A DNA stretch of 64,000 bases, from NCBI RefSeq assembly GCF_041146795.1, contig NC_135178.1:2396344-2460343 (forward strand), read 5' to 3'. The position numbers and the translations under genes were made by a program. This stretch comes from Maylandia zebra (taxonomy: Eukaryota > Chordata > Actinopteri > Cichliformes > Cichlidae). The notes under the pieces are model-generated. The model was not told the origin of the DNA and searched no databases. It was given only the letters and a program-made list of their open reading frames with translations. This document shows positions 52,830-64,000 of this stretch, in pieces (position 1 is the first letter of the stretch; each line of letters starts with the position of its first letter).

Positions 52830-53080
52830 CTGTCTCCTTGTCCTGGTGAGGCAGGAAACAGACCCAAGCATGCAGACTTGGAGCCAAACATGAAGAAGAG
52901 AAAATAAACTGAGGTCTTAAACACACACAAGATAATCAGGGAAAGAGACACAGCTAGGGAAAGTAAGGCACAGGTGAACAGAGTGAGTTAACGAGCAAGA
53001 AGGAAGCAAAAGAGGTCAGGAGACTATCAAAATAAAACAGAAAACTAACATTGAGACTGAGACACACGAGCTTCACCAAC
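52830..53080 (-). mobile_element. possible LTR remnant
   Basis: The A-rich string 'tgaggcaggaaacagacccaagcatgcagacttgg ... aagagaaaataaactgaggtct ... agatcaatcaggg ... aaataaaacagaaaac' has the style of the reverse-oriented end of a fish LTR, but no termini or target duplication could be set. Confidence 0.3.
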
Positions 53081-54883
53081 ACAAAGATAACCGGCTCTGC
53101 TGTCACTGCTTTGAGATCAGTTATGATCTGTGTATTGCATGTGTAGAAGTGCAGTCACTGAAAATGAATAGTTATGGTTCCTAATGAGGTTGTGACGATG
53201 AGCCCAAGGGCAATATCACGTCCAGGAAATCTAAGGGTTAACTAGAAAATTAAAGCTATGCAGGTTTAAAAATACAACAAAGGGAGAGCTATGGGTTCAT
53301 TTATGGAGCTAGTATTAGGAGGCAAACAAGCCCTCTGTAATTTCTCATCTTAACAGACAAGTCATCTCGTACTAAGCACCTTGGGCAACCATGTCGTGGA
53401 GAAGAATTGTAGTATCATCCTGTTTGCACATACTTCCTGTCACCCATGCACTGTGAAATCCCCGTGTGTCCTACAGCGTTATGTTCTACATTCTGAAAAC
53501 GTGAAATCTGAGAGGGTCGATGATCTAAACGTCATTATCAGGAGGTGAACTCATGCACACATCTGTTTTTTAAACTTGAAACTCTTTTGTGAATCTCTGG
53601 GGTCATAATGCATACACACTCATGTGCACTTAAAGTAACCATATTAATAAATGAGATTCTCATGCATGTATAGCTTGTTTACCCTGATGAAAGCCTTTTT
53701 ATCATTCATGACAATTTGGATAGGTTTCAGATCCCCTTGACCCTGATTTGATAAATTAAGAAAATGTAGCTGTTTGAGCCCTTATAATGAAAATATATTC
53801 ATCTTTACTCGTGTAAAAAGTCTTCAACACAAAAGCAATGAGAACAGCTATCAACTCGTGCAACAGACTCAAACTTCTCAAGGACAAAAGGAAGGAGACT
53901 GGTGGGGCTTGAATATAATACAGTGCACTAACAATATTTCCACAGTTCACTTACAGCATCTTTGCTTCCTCTGGGTGAGACACGGACGCCCCATCATGTT
54001 GGTTCCTCCCTGATGGCAGACATGATATCAGGCTCCATTTTCTCACCCTACAAATGCTTTCACGCAGAACACTTAAACCTTCCAAGATTTTTCATTATGT
54101 CTATTAATAATTCAGAAATGCCCCAGATCCCTTCCAGACGTTCCCTGCACTATTGTCCAGTGAATGAAGCCTGTGTGATTGTGTGCACGCAAGAGAAATA
54201 TGTGTCATAGCTGTCAGCCTCTAGACAACAGCTGTCTGTGGTGCAAGGAATAGTGGACAGAAACAGCAGAGCTGACCATCACTACAATGGTCTTATTCTT
54301 TATTAGCCCAGATTCCAGCTTCTGACACTCTGCCAGAATTCAGCACGGCTGATGAGGGATATGGGGGGAGGCTCGCTCTGTGCTGAGCTGCACGCATGTG
54401 TGGGATTGCATGGAACCATCAGAATACACTTTGATCAAAGCCCACCCATAATGTCTCTTTGCAACTGACATTTAGTTACACTTAAGTGGTGCTGAATACT
54501 CGGGCCTCATTCGAATTCCTGAAGAAAACCTTGGAGACACCCTAAAATCTTACAACTGGAGAGTAAACAAAGAGCCAAGAGACGTGAATGCTTGAGAATA
54601 AAACAAGGCGATGGCATGCACCGAAACCATTACATGAACATTAGCAATACCACTCTTGCACGAGTGCAGATGTACTGAATATCAGCACTGCTGTAGTACA
54701 GACCAGACTTCTACTTTTACTTCATTATGATTCTGGGCTTTTGCATCTACATGATCAGGTTTGTTTAGATTAGAGAAAGTTGGGTTTTGTTTTAGCCGCG
54801 TACCGCTGATGTCAAAGTCATTATCCGTGTCAGCCCAGCTCTCACCTTATGCCATCAGAATATGAAATTCATGGAGGTTCTTT
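53081..54883. other. intergenic stretch
   Basis: No gene or clear repeat recognised in about 1.8 kb. Confidence 0.3.
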
Positions 54884-55070
54884 TTATTGTTCTTCCAAGT
54901 CGTAGTAATCAGGACAGAGATCATTCTGACACAATTCAAAAGTTGTTTGCATTTCACTCATAAACACATTCAGCCTGTCTTTCTCCTGCGTTGGTACCTT
55001 GTGGTATAGAGACTTTGTTGGGACCTCTAGTTTGAAAACTTGCACTGTCCCTTCTGCACAAGTTGAAAGT
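54884..55070 (-). CDS. candidate terminal exon, unidentified
   Basis: On the - strand, a good acceptor (catttctggcatctgcag) is followed at 55070 by an open frame reading LSTCAEGTVQVFKLEVPTKS, then KVPTQEKDRLNVFMSEMQTT, then FELCQNDLCPDYYDLEEQ and a TAA at 54886-54884. The stop overlaps an AATAAA polyadenylation signal at 54888-54883. Three cysteines and an acidic end give it a protein-like look. I found no upstream exon and do not recognise the family, so this is a weak call. Chance or a retroelement relic are possible. Confidence 0.25.
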
Positions 55071-55567
55071 CTGCAGATGCCAGAAATGAACATCATTTTT
55101 AAACTGATCCAAATCTCAGGTGAAGTACCCATGACTGTAAAGACAGAGCTTTTCAGTGTCAGCATTTGATAAATCAACTGTATACTGGCTTCAGTTAAAC
55201 ATGGGCTTTAAATGATCTGCAAATCATGGTGTTCTGTTTTTACTGGCTCCCTCCACAGTATCACAATATTTTTTGAAATGGGACAACAGGCGTGTATTAG
55301 GTGTACCGTGAATAAATCCAACAAATAAATCTTGTATGTGACGAGGCAACAATTTAACACACTGTTAATGTTTGGCTTTAGAGCTGGCATCTGTTGCTGG
55401 GTGTGACGGTGGAGCTGCCTGAAGACTGAAGCTGAACTCTTTTGTGGGCTTTCATAAATGCCAGCCAAGAGCAGCTGTTAGGATGTACTTATCACCAGTG
55501 TAGTTTGCAGCATTCGCTCTGTTAACTGAAAGTTAAAAACAAAAACTAAACAAATTTATTGCAATCA

Positions 55568-56392
55568 TTACTGTTGGACGTACACAAAATCCAGGTCCCA
55601 CTGATGGTTGTGGCGTTCCATGTATGCCTTGCCTGCTAGCATCTTGTACCCTGCTGTTATGTGCTGGATTGTCTCTGGGGCATCTTTACACAGCCTGCAC
55701 CTGGGGTCTTGCCTGGTGTGATAGACCCCAGCCTCTATGGATCTTGTGCTCAGAGCTTGTTCTTGTGCTGCCATGATTAGTGCCTCTGTGCTGTCTTTCA
55801 GTCCAGCTTTGTCCAGCCACTGGTAGGATTTCTGGATATCAGCCACCTCCTCTATCTGCCGGTGGTACATACCGTGCAGGGGCCTGTCCTTCCATGATGG
55901 TTCCTCGTCTCCCTCCTCTTTCTTGGGTTTCTGCTGCCTGAGGTATTCACTGAGCACTCGGTCAGTTGGGGCCATCTTACTGATGTATTTGTGGATGTTT
56001 GTTTTCTCATCCTGGACTGTAGTACTGACACTCACTAGTCCCTGACCTCCTTCCTTCCACTTAGTGTTCAGCCTCAGGGTGAAACCCTCCATGCATGGTC
56101 AGGAGCTTCTTTGTCTTGATGTCAGTGGCTTCTATCTCCACCTTTGCCAGCTTATTACCCCAGCAGGGCACCTGATCACGGTGTTGATGGCCCGGATCTT
56201 GTTCTTACTGTTCAGCTGACTCTTCGGGACTTGCCTGACCCTCTGCAGGTACTTGGTGGTTGCAGCTTTTCTAGCGTGGTTCCCAGTTGCCGGTGGGATT
56301 CCCAGGCACTGTCCTCAATGTCTGGAATGTTGCCTTTTGGTACTGTGATCCCCTGAGTTCGGACAAGCTTCCCTCTCTTCGTTACCATCTGA
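55568..56392 (-). mobile_element. R4/Dong-type LINE, dead copy 2 (inverted)
   Basis: Read on the - strand, it starts near 56392 at 'MVTKRGKLVRTQGI', the region just after the YMDD box in this family, so it is 5'-truncated there. It then passes through a broken stretch and into ORF 56092-55568 (174 aa) with KEGGQGLVSVSTTVQDEKTN, KYISKMAPTDRVLSEYLRQQ, RPLHGMYHRQIEEVADIQKS, and the CCHC finger CRLCKDAPETIQHITAGY, whose last Cys is Tyr. It ends at MERHNHQWDLDFVYVQQ, where the piece before the endonuclease is deleted. It is the same family as the copy at 39440-41525, in the opposite orientation. Confidence 0.82.
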
Positions 56393-59300
56393 AGATATAT
56401 ATGTGTGTGCTTCTCAAAAACAAAAGTAAAAAGTGTTTCCAGTATAACTGGTCTGGAAGTAATTTGTCAGCTCTTTTCCAAGGGGCTTTCTCTCTGACAG
56501 GCTAGTAAAAGAGTCATCACTGCTGTTCCACTTCTTATGGAAGAATTACATGGCATGTTTTCACTAACGTATATCGATTTATTCACTCAGAGCACAATGT
56601 GGGTGGATGTGCATAAGGTCTGTAACTGTAACTGCACAACATTTAGACTTGCAGTGTTTCTGGGGCAGAACAGGGAATGTGTGTGACGAAACTTGAATGC
56701 TTGCCCTGGGCAGGATGGGTCATCGCTGGAACAAAAACAAAACAATAATAGAGCAACTGGTGGGGGGTGTTGAGCAGCCTGTGTCCTTGGCTCAACTCTC
56801 AGATAACTAAAGTTGTAAAACATGAGAAATTCTTTAAAAGCTTGGGCATCACAGAAAGAGTAGTTCTCATTCATTGTTACAATTTGAAGATGTTGTATCA
56901 CATTTATCACATTATTAATCAAAAGATGTCTGAGTGGAGCCTGGCTGGGTGTTTTCTCCTCATTCAGGTCGATTAGTGGGCAGACTTGGGTGGAGCTGCT
57001 TATACGAGGACTGTGGTTCTCTCCCAGACTGACTCTACCTACAAAGTAACTCGTACAGCACTTCAGGAGCACTTTCTCACCTTATTAAAAGCACTTTAAC
57101 TAGCACTTGCTTTATCACTGCACTTTAAGCATAGATTGGCACATCAGTAACCATTTGGACACAATAGGTTTAATTATTTATTGAATATTTATTGAGTATT
57201 TTATCAATTATCAGGTAGCCTGTTGTTCCAGGTCCTGCTCAGCTGCTCCTCACTGATTGTGGTGGTTGTCTGTGAGGAGGAGAGAATTGCTACTGGGAAC
57301 AAATAAGGTCTACTGTTAGGGAAAACATGGGCACATGTGTGTGCAAAGTCTAGAGGTCAGAGTGTTGGTGCAGAGAAGCTGCTGTGAGATGTGGTTACTC
57401 ACCTGTGCTCTCTATGTCCTCTCCAGGGTGTTCGGACAAATGTTTCCTCGGGGGTCCGGACACCATTTAAACTTCCAGGAGGGAAGGGAGTGTGGGCAAT
57501 CTCTGTAAGTGGGGTTCTGGTGTTTTCATAACAGGCTTAAAGGTTAAAGTATAAAAGATTTAATTATCAGAGAATGATAAAATGTGTGTATATATTCACA
57601 GAATGTTGGTGAAAAGTTAGAATTTGGTAAAGTCACCGAGTAAACAATCATTTTGTCCTTAACAGCTCAGAGTATTTAAGGCTGCCATTTGTCATTAGAC
57701 AAGGGAGTGGATGCTGTTGTTAGAAGACTTGGACTGCCACTGAATGTCACGGCTTTGGATATATGTGGACACCTCTGGCTTCCACCATACTGTGTCTCAG
57801 GCGTCGTCCTCACTGTAAATCCAGCCACAAAAGGCTGCCTTGTTACAGTGTGTTAGGAGACTCTATGACTGCGGCCTGGGTACATTTAGTCTCCAACCCC
57901 ACTGAGCTGGTGTCTTGTTTGTGCTCTGCTGGTGATTTCTGGTCTGAATATAACCAGACTCATAAAGTAAAATAGGCCAGTGGCAGAATTTTCTGGTGAG
58001 TACTTGCTATCGATTTTATATGCTTGGAGTGAATAGTTAAAGTTTGAGTTGGCTACGAGACGGGAGTTTGAGAATTTGGAGAAGCTGATGAACTTGACTG
58101 TCCAGGTTGATATTTCCTTCTGTGCCAAGTCGTCTCCTTATCAGTGCAGAACTGAAGAAATCTGACAGCTGAAACGTACGGGAGGTCTGACCATGGACTG
58201 GGAAAAAAACAGGAATCGTTGCATCACCGGCACTAATCACACTTTATAACACACTTGCATCCATCTCCCTTTGAAGCCTGTCTGATCCAAGCCTGTTGCT
58301 CAGATCACTGTGTCATCAGTTTAGGTCCACCAGCACCAGGAGGCCCTACACACGACTGCTGATTGGAACCAATGCGTTAACCAATAGGAGAGCCACAGAC
58401 TCACGACATCATTCAGGTCAGAAAGTATTTTTATCTTCTAAAGCCATGACCGTAAACTCAAAACCAGATATCTTGGTCCTTTTGTTGTTGGCAACGTGAT
58501 GAATCCATCTGGCATCTATTTCACCCTGATTTCTACGTCTCCCAGTTCAAACTGGTTCCCTCCAGTCTCTGTGACACCTGCAGCCCGTGCTAACTCTCCC
58601 CGTTCCTCTTTATAGACTCTGAGTGCCAGTCGTTTATTGTGAGTCCTTCTTCCAAGTCTCTGTTCACCTTAATGAATGAATGTGTAAATAAACCTTTACT
58701 GTGAGGTTCCTTGTGATGGCGTGCTTTCTGGGTGCATTAAATCTGTAGCCATGACAGAAAAGGAATGTATTACACATCACCTGTTACTTAAAAAAATGCA
58801 CTGCATTACTGTACAACATGGTGCTCTGAGGCACACAGTCATACACAAGATCATTGTTTGAGTGTAGAAATATAAACACAAACCCAACAGCAAGGCTGAA
58901 GACGTCACAGTGCCTACAGGGATTCATCTGCTACAAGCCTGCAGCTCATCACTGCGTCTGTTACCTGCTGGACAGCTTCGGCTGTTTGGATCAACATAAA
59001 TTCAGCTCCAGGCTTTTTTCCTGGTAGCTTTATGCTAGCATGTTGTCTTAACAGGGGATGTATATAAGCAGCAGTAGATGGTTTGTGGTTTGCACTTTAG
59101 CTTCATATAAAAGTTATGCACAAGGACTGAAATCACATCAGATAATCGTTGTCCAAACACTGGAAAAAGGGCATTAATTGGTTTGTTTGTACTCTCTATT
59201 TGAGAATAATTTTATTGCAACTGAGTAAGATTCATAAGAATGAGTGGGGAGATGTGCAGGAGTAACATGACAAACAACACCACATAGGCTAAGACAACTG

Positions 59301-59519
59301 GAAGGTGAATGATCAGCTGTCCTGCTAAAATATCGAAACATTTTTACCCCCAGTACTTTGATTGATTTAGATTCTTGGTCAGATTAACATAATCAGGAGT
59401 TTTCTGGTGTGGATCTAAAATGTAAATGTCTGCTGCCTTCTTCTAGTCTCAGAAATATCATTTTTAATCTCAGTAACATTTAAGCCAAATAAACATGTGG
59501 TTATATAATAGTTATATTA
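56393..59519. other. intergenic stretch
   Basis: About 3.1 kb with no recognised repeat. 57427-57504 is a 78-bp segment between a good acceptor (ctctccag) and donor (ctct|gtaagt), open in two frames, but with no partner exons. The ORF 56587-57072 (-, 161 aa) shows no motif. Confidence 0.35.
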
Positions 59520-60065
59520 CAGGGAATGACAGCAACTCAGCCACAATGTGGTAGGCCACATAAAACCAAAGAGCAGGGTCAGCAGGTGCATAGTGCACAG
59601 AGCAACTTTCTGCAGAGTCAGTTGCTGCAGACCTCCGAGCTTCATGTGAGTAGAGAGCTTCATGCAATCGGTTCCCATGGCCGAGCAGCTGCATCCAAGC
59701 CGTACATCACCAAGCGTAATGCAAAGTGTCGGATGCAGTGGTGTAAAGCACACTGTCACTGGACTCTGGAGCAGTGGAGACAGGTACTTGTCTGGCTGCA
59801 CTGTGCCAAGTGTAAGGTTTGATGGATTATGGTTGTTTTTCCAAAGTTGGGCTTGGCTCCTTAGTTCCAGTGCAAGGAATTCTTAATGCTTCAGCATACA
59901 AAGACATTTGTCACATTTCAATTTGAGTGAACAGTTTGGGGATGGCTACTTCCTGGTCCAGCATGACTGTGCAACAGTGCACAAAGACATAGTTAAGCAA
60001 GTTTGGTGTGGATGAGCTTGACTGCCCTGCACAGAGTCCTGACTTCATTTAGAGAGGAGACTGTG
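59520..60065 (+). mobile_element. decayed Tc1-like transposon fragment
   Basis: Broken + strand frames keep the order of a fish Tc1 transposase of a different family from the one at 28.5 kb: 'LHVSRELHAIGSHGRAAASK', 'PYITKRNAKCRMQWCKAHCH', 'WTLEQWRQV' (59620-59785), then 'CTVPSVRFDG', then 'FGDGYFLVQHDCATVHK' near 59935-59985, and the 'ELDCPAQSPDFI' remnant near 60015-60050. The WSDES part with the first catalytic Asp is lost. Multiple frameshifts: dead. Confidence 0.75.
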
Positions 60066-60977
60066 AGCCGGGGCTCCTCATCGAGCAGCAGCGTCTCACG
60101 AATACGCTTCTCTAAGGCTGGTCAAAATTTCCCATAAACAGCTGCTGTAGCTGATTAATCCAATAGAGATAAGTACACCCTCTAATTGTATGTTACCACA
60201 CAATTCATAGCTCAACCATTCTATTTCTACAGTAAATATCTGTACCATTGTATTCCATTAAATCTATCGGCTTATAAGCACACTACAGTAATTCTGTGGT
60301 TTCTGTAAACCAGAGTAATTTTAGGGACTTTTGTTCTCCTAAATGAAACATCTACATAATCAACAAACTGAAACAATGTAAAACTAACTGTTTTAAGTAG
60401 TGTGGCTGAAATGTTTTGTGTATAAGTGATTGGTTTACTGACTGTTGGTAAATATAAATATAACTCCAGGAGCACAACAATAGTCACTTTCAGATTTCTG
60501 CAATGCTGCAAATCTTTGAGGGTTGTTTTTCAAGGCTGGGACAATAATTAACAGAAATGAAGCCGGTTCAGCCTAATTTAAGAACTACGGCAGCTTTTGT
60601 TCAACTTGTTTTATGAATAGTTTTTCTGAGCCTCATCTACAAAAGCACATTGTTCATTTTCCTTTTTTATTACCTTGTTCATAGCTGTTTTTCTCATTTC
60701 TTCTTATCTTTAGTCAGGTATAAATATTGCTTTGTTTAGAATTGTGCAACATTTGTCTTTGTTATTATTACACAAAGTAGCGTTATTGAAATGTGATGAC
60801 AGCATCAGTTTCCAACAAGTGGAGCTGGGTGTGAGATTGCTTTGAATCCTTGATGCAATTCTGCACAGTTGATTCCGATGTTTCAGTTTTTCACAAAGCC
60901 TGCCATTCATCACTGGCAGGGAGGCTGAGAGACGCTCGGACCAAGTCTGAAGGAAAGACACGAGGGAAGAAAACTAA
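60066..60977. other. intergenic stretch
   Basis: AT-rich, no gene or repeat recognised. Confidence 0.3.
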
Positions 60978-62021
60978 CTGGCAAACAGAGATGGGCAGTA
61001 ATGCGTTACTTGTAACGCGTTACTGTAATCTGATTACTTTTTTCAAGTAACGAGTAAAGTAAGGGATTACTATTGCAAAATCGGTAATTAGATTACCGTT
61101 ACTTTCCCGTAGGAACGCTGCGTTACTGCGTTACTAAAACCGTGATTTTTTTTGCGAGAATGTCTCATGACAGTGACGTAAGCGAGTGCGACGTTGGTGA
61201 CAGCAGCTGTGTGCAGATCAACAATGGATCATATATCGAGTGCAGAGAGAGTATGAGCGTGCAGCGTTTAAAGCGTGGAAGTACTGACCTTACTTTGAGT
61301 TTGATTCCATAAAAAGTGACAAAAACATTAGCGTCCGCTGTGCGTGGGAAGAAAACTTCTTTTTACAGCGAAAAAAACCCCTAAACTTCCGAGCAAGCAC
61401 CGAGTAGCTACGACGTAATGGGAAACTCACAGAGACACTCGCGCGGATTCTTCAACTGACCGCAGCACACCTGCACCAGGGTAACCCTCCGCCTACCCTG
61501 CTCCTGCTTTACAGGTGAAAATAGAGCAAAAGGACCGCTGAGTCTTTGACTTTATTTATTTTCTGCTGTGTTTTACTTGCATCTGTTTGAAAGAGTGAGT
61601 GAAAACACAAAAAATATTTTATTTTATGTGCTGGAATGTGCAGAAAATAGGTTTAAATGTTAAACTAATTTATTCAACTCAGAGAATGTTGCATATAATT
61701 AAATGTTTTGCTTGATGCATAAAGTTAAAAGATTAAAACTGATAAAACAAGTTAAAAAAAGAGACTTTTCCATTTGATTACATTTTGTATGATGGATTAT
61801 GCAGAAAAAGTAGAATTGGGCTGAAAGATCTATCACTTTATCACCTACTCAGGTTGTAAATCGTGTTTTTAAAAAGTAACTAAGTAACTAAGTAACTAAG
61901 TAATTAATTACTTTTGAAAATAAGTAATCAGTAAAGTAACGGGATTACTTTTTGGGGGGAGTAATCAGTAATTAGTTACTGATTACTTTTTTCAAGTAAC
62001 TTGACCAACACTGCTGGCAAA
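60978..62021. mobile_element. non-autonomous hAT transposon with 8-bp target duplication
   Basis: A 1028-bp element (60986-62013) begins CAGAGATGGGCAG and ends CAACACTG (reverse complement CAGTGTTG). It is flanked by ctggcaaa at 60978-60985 and again at 62014-62021, a perfect 8-bp duplication as hAT elements make. Both ends are rich in agtaac/gttact direct and inverted repeats (61000-61130 and 61868-62000), including three tandem copies of aagtaact. Inside, at 61200-61420, broken frames resemble the BED-finger N-terminus of a hAT transposase ('FKAWKY...FEFDSIK...KNISVRC'). The element is therefore an internally deleted or decayed derivative of an autonomous hAT. Confidence 0.85.
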
Positions 62022-62139
62022 GGACAACAGAAGTTACAGAACGATAAACAAACAGGGAAATGTGGCTACAAAAGGAAAACAGGGAGAAGCACAGTGAACT
62101 AATAAACTCTGATATAAACAGTAAGTGCGACTGACCGTG

Positions 62140-63010
62140 ACGGGCTCAGACTCTGTTACCGTGGGCTCTTTAGTCAGTTTGTTTTAGGAATTGATAAACA
62201 AGTGACACTTCATATGAGTTCACAGACGTCTTGTCTCCACCCCGATGAAAAAGGCTGGAAGGTGTCAGGCTGGGTGAGTGGCTGTGTTTTTTCCTTGTTT
62301 TCACTCGCAGCCCCGCCTTTGGGCTCTCATCAACACACCTGGTGGGCTCACCTAACAGCAGTCCAGCCATCACCAGCCAGTGTTGAAGGCCAGCAGCTTA
62401 TCTGCCTTCCAACAGTTTGTCTGCTGACCAGTTAGTACCAGTTAGCTCACTCTGGTTCTTGCATTCTTTGTTTTTTATGTCTCGTCTTGTTTCTGCCTGT
62501 GCCTCTAGTGTTGCTACGGAAACATTTCCAGTCTGAACAGTGGTCTCTCTGGATATTTGGATCCTGGACACATGCTCAGCTTCACTCTGCTCACCTGCCT
62601 GCCCTCCCGCCTCCCTCGTCTTGGGCTGTTGGACATTCCCAGGTCCATCTCTCAATTCCTGCACAGTCGTCAAGGATGCTCACCCAGCCACCTGCAGCCG
62701 TTCCACTCCCGGGACGCTCTCCACCTACTTTTAAAATAAGTCACTTGGTGTTAGGTTATTTAGTTCATCCTCACCCCGGTTTCCCCTTCTCAGCTAATCG
62801 TTCTCTCTTTCCATTCCAGAAGCCCTACGCCTGTGTTACATGTTTCCTCCCTCCCGTGAATAGTTTCAGCTCTATAGTTCTGTCCCACACAAACATTTCC
62901 CTGTGAGACTTTTTCTAAATAGTTTCTGTGTTTGGCGTGTCAGCCTGTCCGTGTCTCGTTCTGCCTCTTTGGGTCCACGTTCTCGTCATTGGTAAAATCC
63001 TACCCTAAGT
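62140..63010 (+). mobile_element. possible LTR remnant
   Basis: The stretch from gtcaggctgggtgagtgg (62265) to cctctttgggtccacgttctcg (62985) has the look of a fish LTR: a CT-rich body, 'cctgtgcctctagtgttgc', 'gttaggttatttagttca', and a '...gtgtttggcgtgtcagcctgtccgtgtctcgttctgcctctttgggtcc' end. No target duplication was found. The 139-aa ORF at 62487-62906 shows no protein motif and is probably fortuitous. Confidence 0.3.
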
Positions 63011-64000
63011 CTAGGCGGGTATTAAAATGTATCTTGGGTGTTAAGAGATTAAACTCGAGCTTGAGCTCATTGAACAGATACAAAGAAAACAAATTCTAGA
63101 AACCAAGAATGTAAATGTACGCAGTCGGACTAGAAAGATCTGGCACACACATGCCCTGATCTCCAAGAGGCTTTGGCAACATGCTGACTGTACAGCTTGC
63201 TTTAATGCACAATAATGAATATGAAGCAAGACATTGCTAAATGTTCACTTTATCTTCTTATTTATGTAATATTACTTCAGTGATTTATTAAAGTCCGGAT
63301 GCTGCACAGCTCTGTTGTTCCTGATTACTGACAGATGCATACTCCCCTCACACAACCAACAGATTGGGCTTCTTTCCTTGCCAGAGACGTTTGATAGATT
63401 TGGAAAGGGACTCGACAGCTCCGTTTGTTTCTTTTATTTATCTCTGCGTGTGCCAGACTACCTGTTATCTAGTCATCATCCTCACATGCCAAAATCAGTG
63501 GGTGTTTCAGAACATCTTTGTCTGTGTTTCGCCTACAAAATGTTGATGCGAGATCCTGACACAACCTCTCCTCCTCCATAGTTTCCAAAGGCCTTCATTG
63601 TGTGTAACACAATGGCCTTCTTTGGTGTGCTTCTCACTGCCTAAACCTCAGGGAAGCCCCCCTTTGCAGAGAACATGGGACATTATTGAGTGTGTGCCAG
63701 TTCTCTTAGACGAGCTCAGAGAAGTGCTTCATAATTGGATGGTTACTCAGTATTAAAGAGGATTTCATGAAGCTTGGGGGATAGAAAGAGGACTGATTCA
63801 TTACACATTTCAGTGCATCTCTAGAAAGGCTGGTGCCACATACTCACTGTCCCCTCTCTGCTCTTACATCCTGTTCCGCTGACCTTTTCTTTCTGCAACA
63901 GGAAACAACTCAAAAGGGTTTTAATTGAAGACACATTGCCGTTCTTTACACTTGAGCAGTCGTGAGTCCTATTTCCGTTTACACTTTATTTTGAGCACGA
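63011..64000. other. right-edge intergenic stretch
   Basis: No gene or clear repeat recognised. Confidence 0.3.

Noticed and set aside
56587..57072. 161-aa - strand ORF
   Set aside because: No motif, unusual composition, no splice or polyadenylation context, and no match to any element in the window.
62487..62906. 139-aa + strand ORF
   Set aside because: Ser/Pro/Leu-rich translation of a CT-rich region with the look of an LTR. No domain, and overlapping frames are open too.

Overview
This window looks like nuclear DNA from a teleost fish, probably a spiny-rayed (percomorph) and possibly a cichlid. Genes have short exons separated by GT...AG introns. Intergenic DNA is AT-rich with long CA/TG microsatellites. 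The interspersed repeats are ones common in fish genomes: Tc1-like and hAT transposons, L2/CR1-type, RTE-type and R4/Dong-type LINEs, a tRNA-derived SINE and a solo-LTR-like element. The species cannot be fixed from sequence alone.

Layout. Bases 1-7.4 kb hold the last 16 coding exons of golgin-97 (golga1, + strand), ending in a clear GRIP domain; the 5' part lies outside the window. At 11.6-13.9 kb is a complete four-exon ribosomal protein gene, rpl35 (+). GOLGA1 and RPL35 are also close neighbours on human 9q33, so this is conserved synteny. At 15.5-19.1 kb is a + strand gene for a membrane protein with a mannose-6-phosphate-receptor-homology (MRH, M6PR/ATG27-like) domain. Its first exon is intact, but its later exons are out of frame with one another at two places, so it may be a decaying gene. 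At 20.5-23.9 kb, on the - strand, three exons join in phase to give the C-terminal 162 residues of a protein I do not recognise. I am fairly sure of the gene but not of its identity.

From about 24 kb to the right edge I find no convincing host gene. This 40-kb stretch is intergenic or intronic DNA loaded with mobile elements: an RTE-type LINE relic (26.6 kb), a Tc1-like element with an intact 338-aa transposase but an incomplete left end (28.5-29.9 kb), an L2-like LINE with most of its endonuclease deleted (31.3-33.8 kb), a solo-LTR-like element with a 5-bp target duplication (35.6-36.2 kb), two dead copies of one R4/Dong-type LINE in opposite orientations (39.4-41.5 and 55.6-56.4 kb), a SINE (43.5 kb), several L2-type tails (45-51 kb), a decayed second Tc1 family (59.5-60.1 kb) and a non-autonomous hAT element with a perfect 8-bp target duplication (61.0-62.0 kb).

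Functionally, golga1 (trans-Golgi tether) and rpl35 (large ribosomal subunit) are housekeeping genes, and the MRH protein would belong to Golgi/endosome sorting. Their adjacency is ancestral linkage and does not imply an operon. I see no previously undescribed system. The most useful leads are the broken MRH gene, the unidentified - strand gene, and the structure of the Tc1 and hAT elements.
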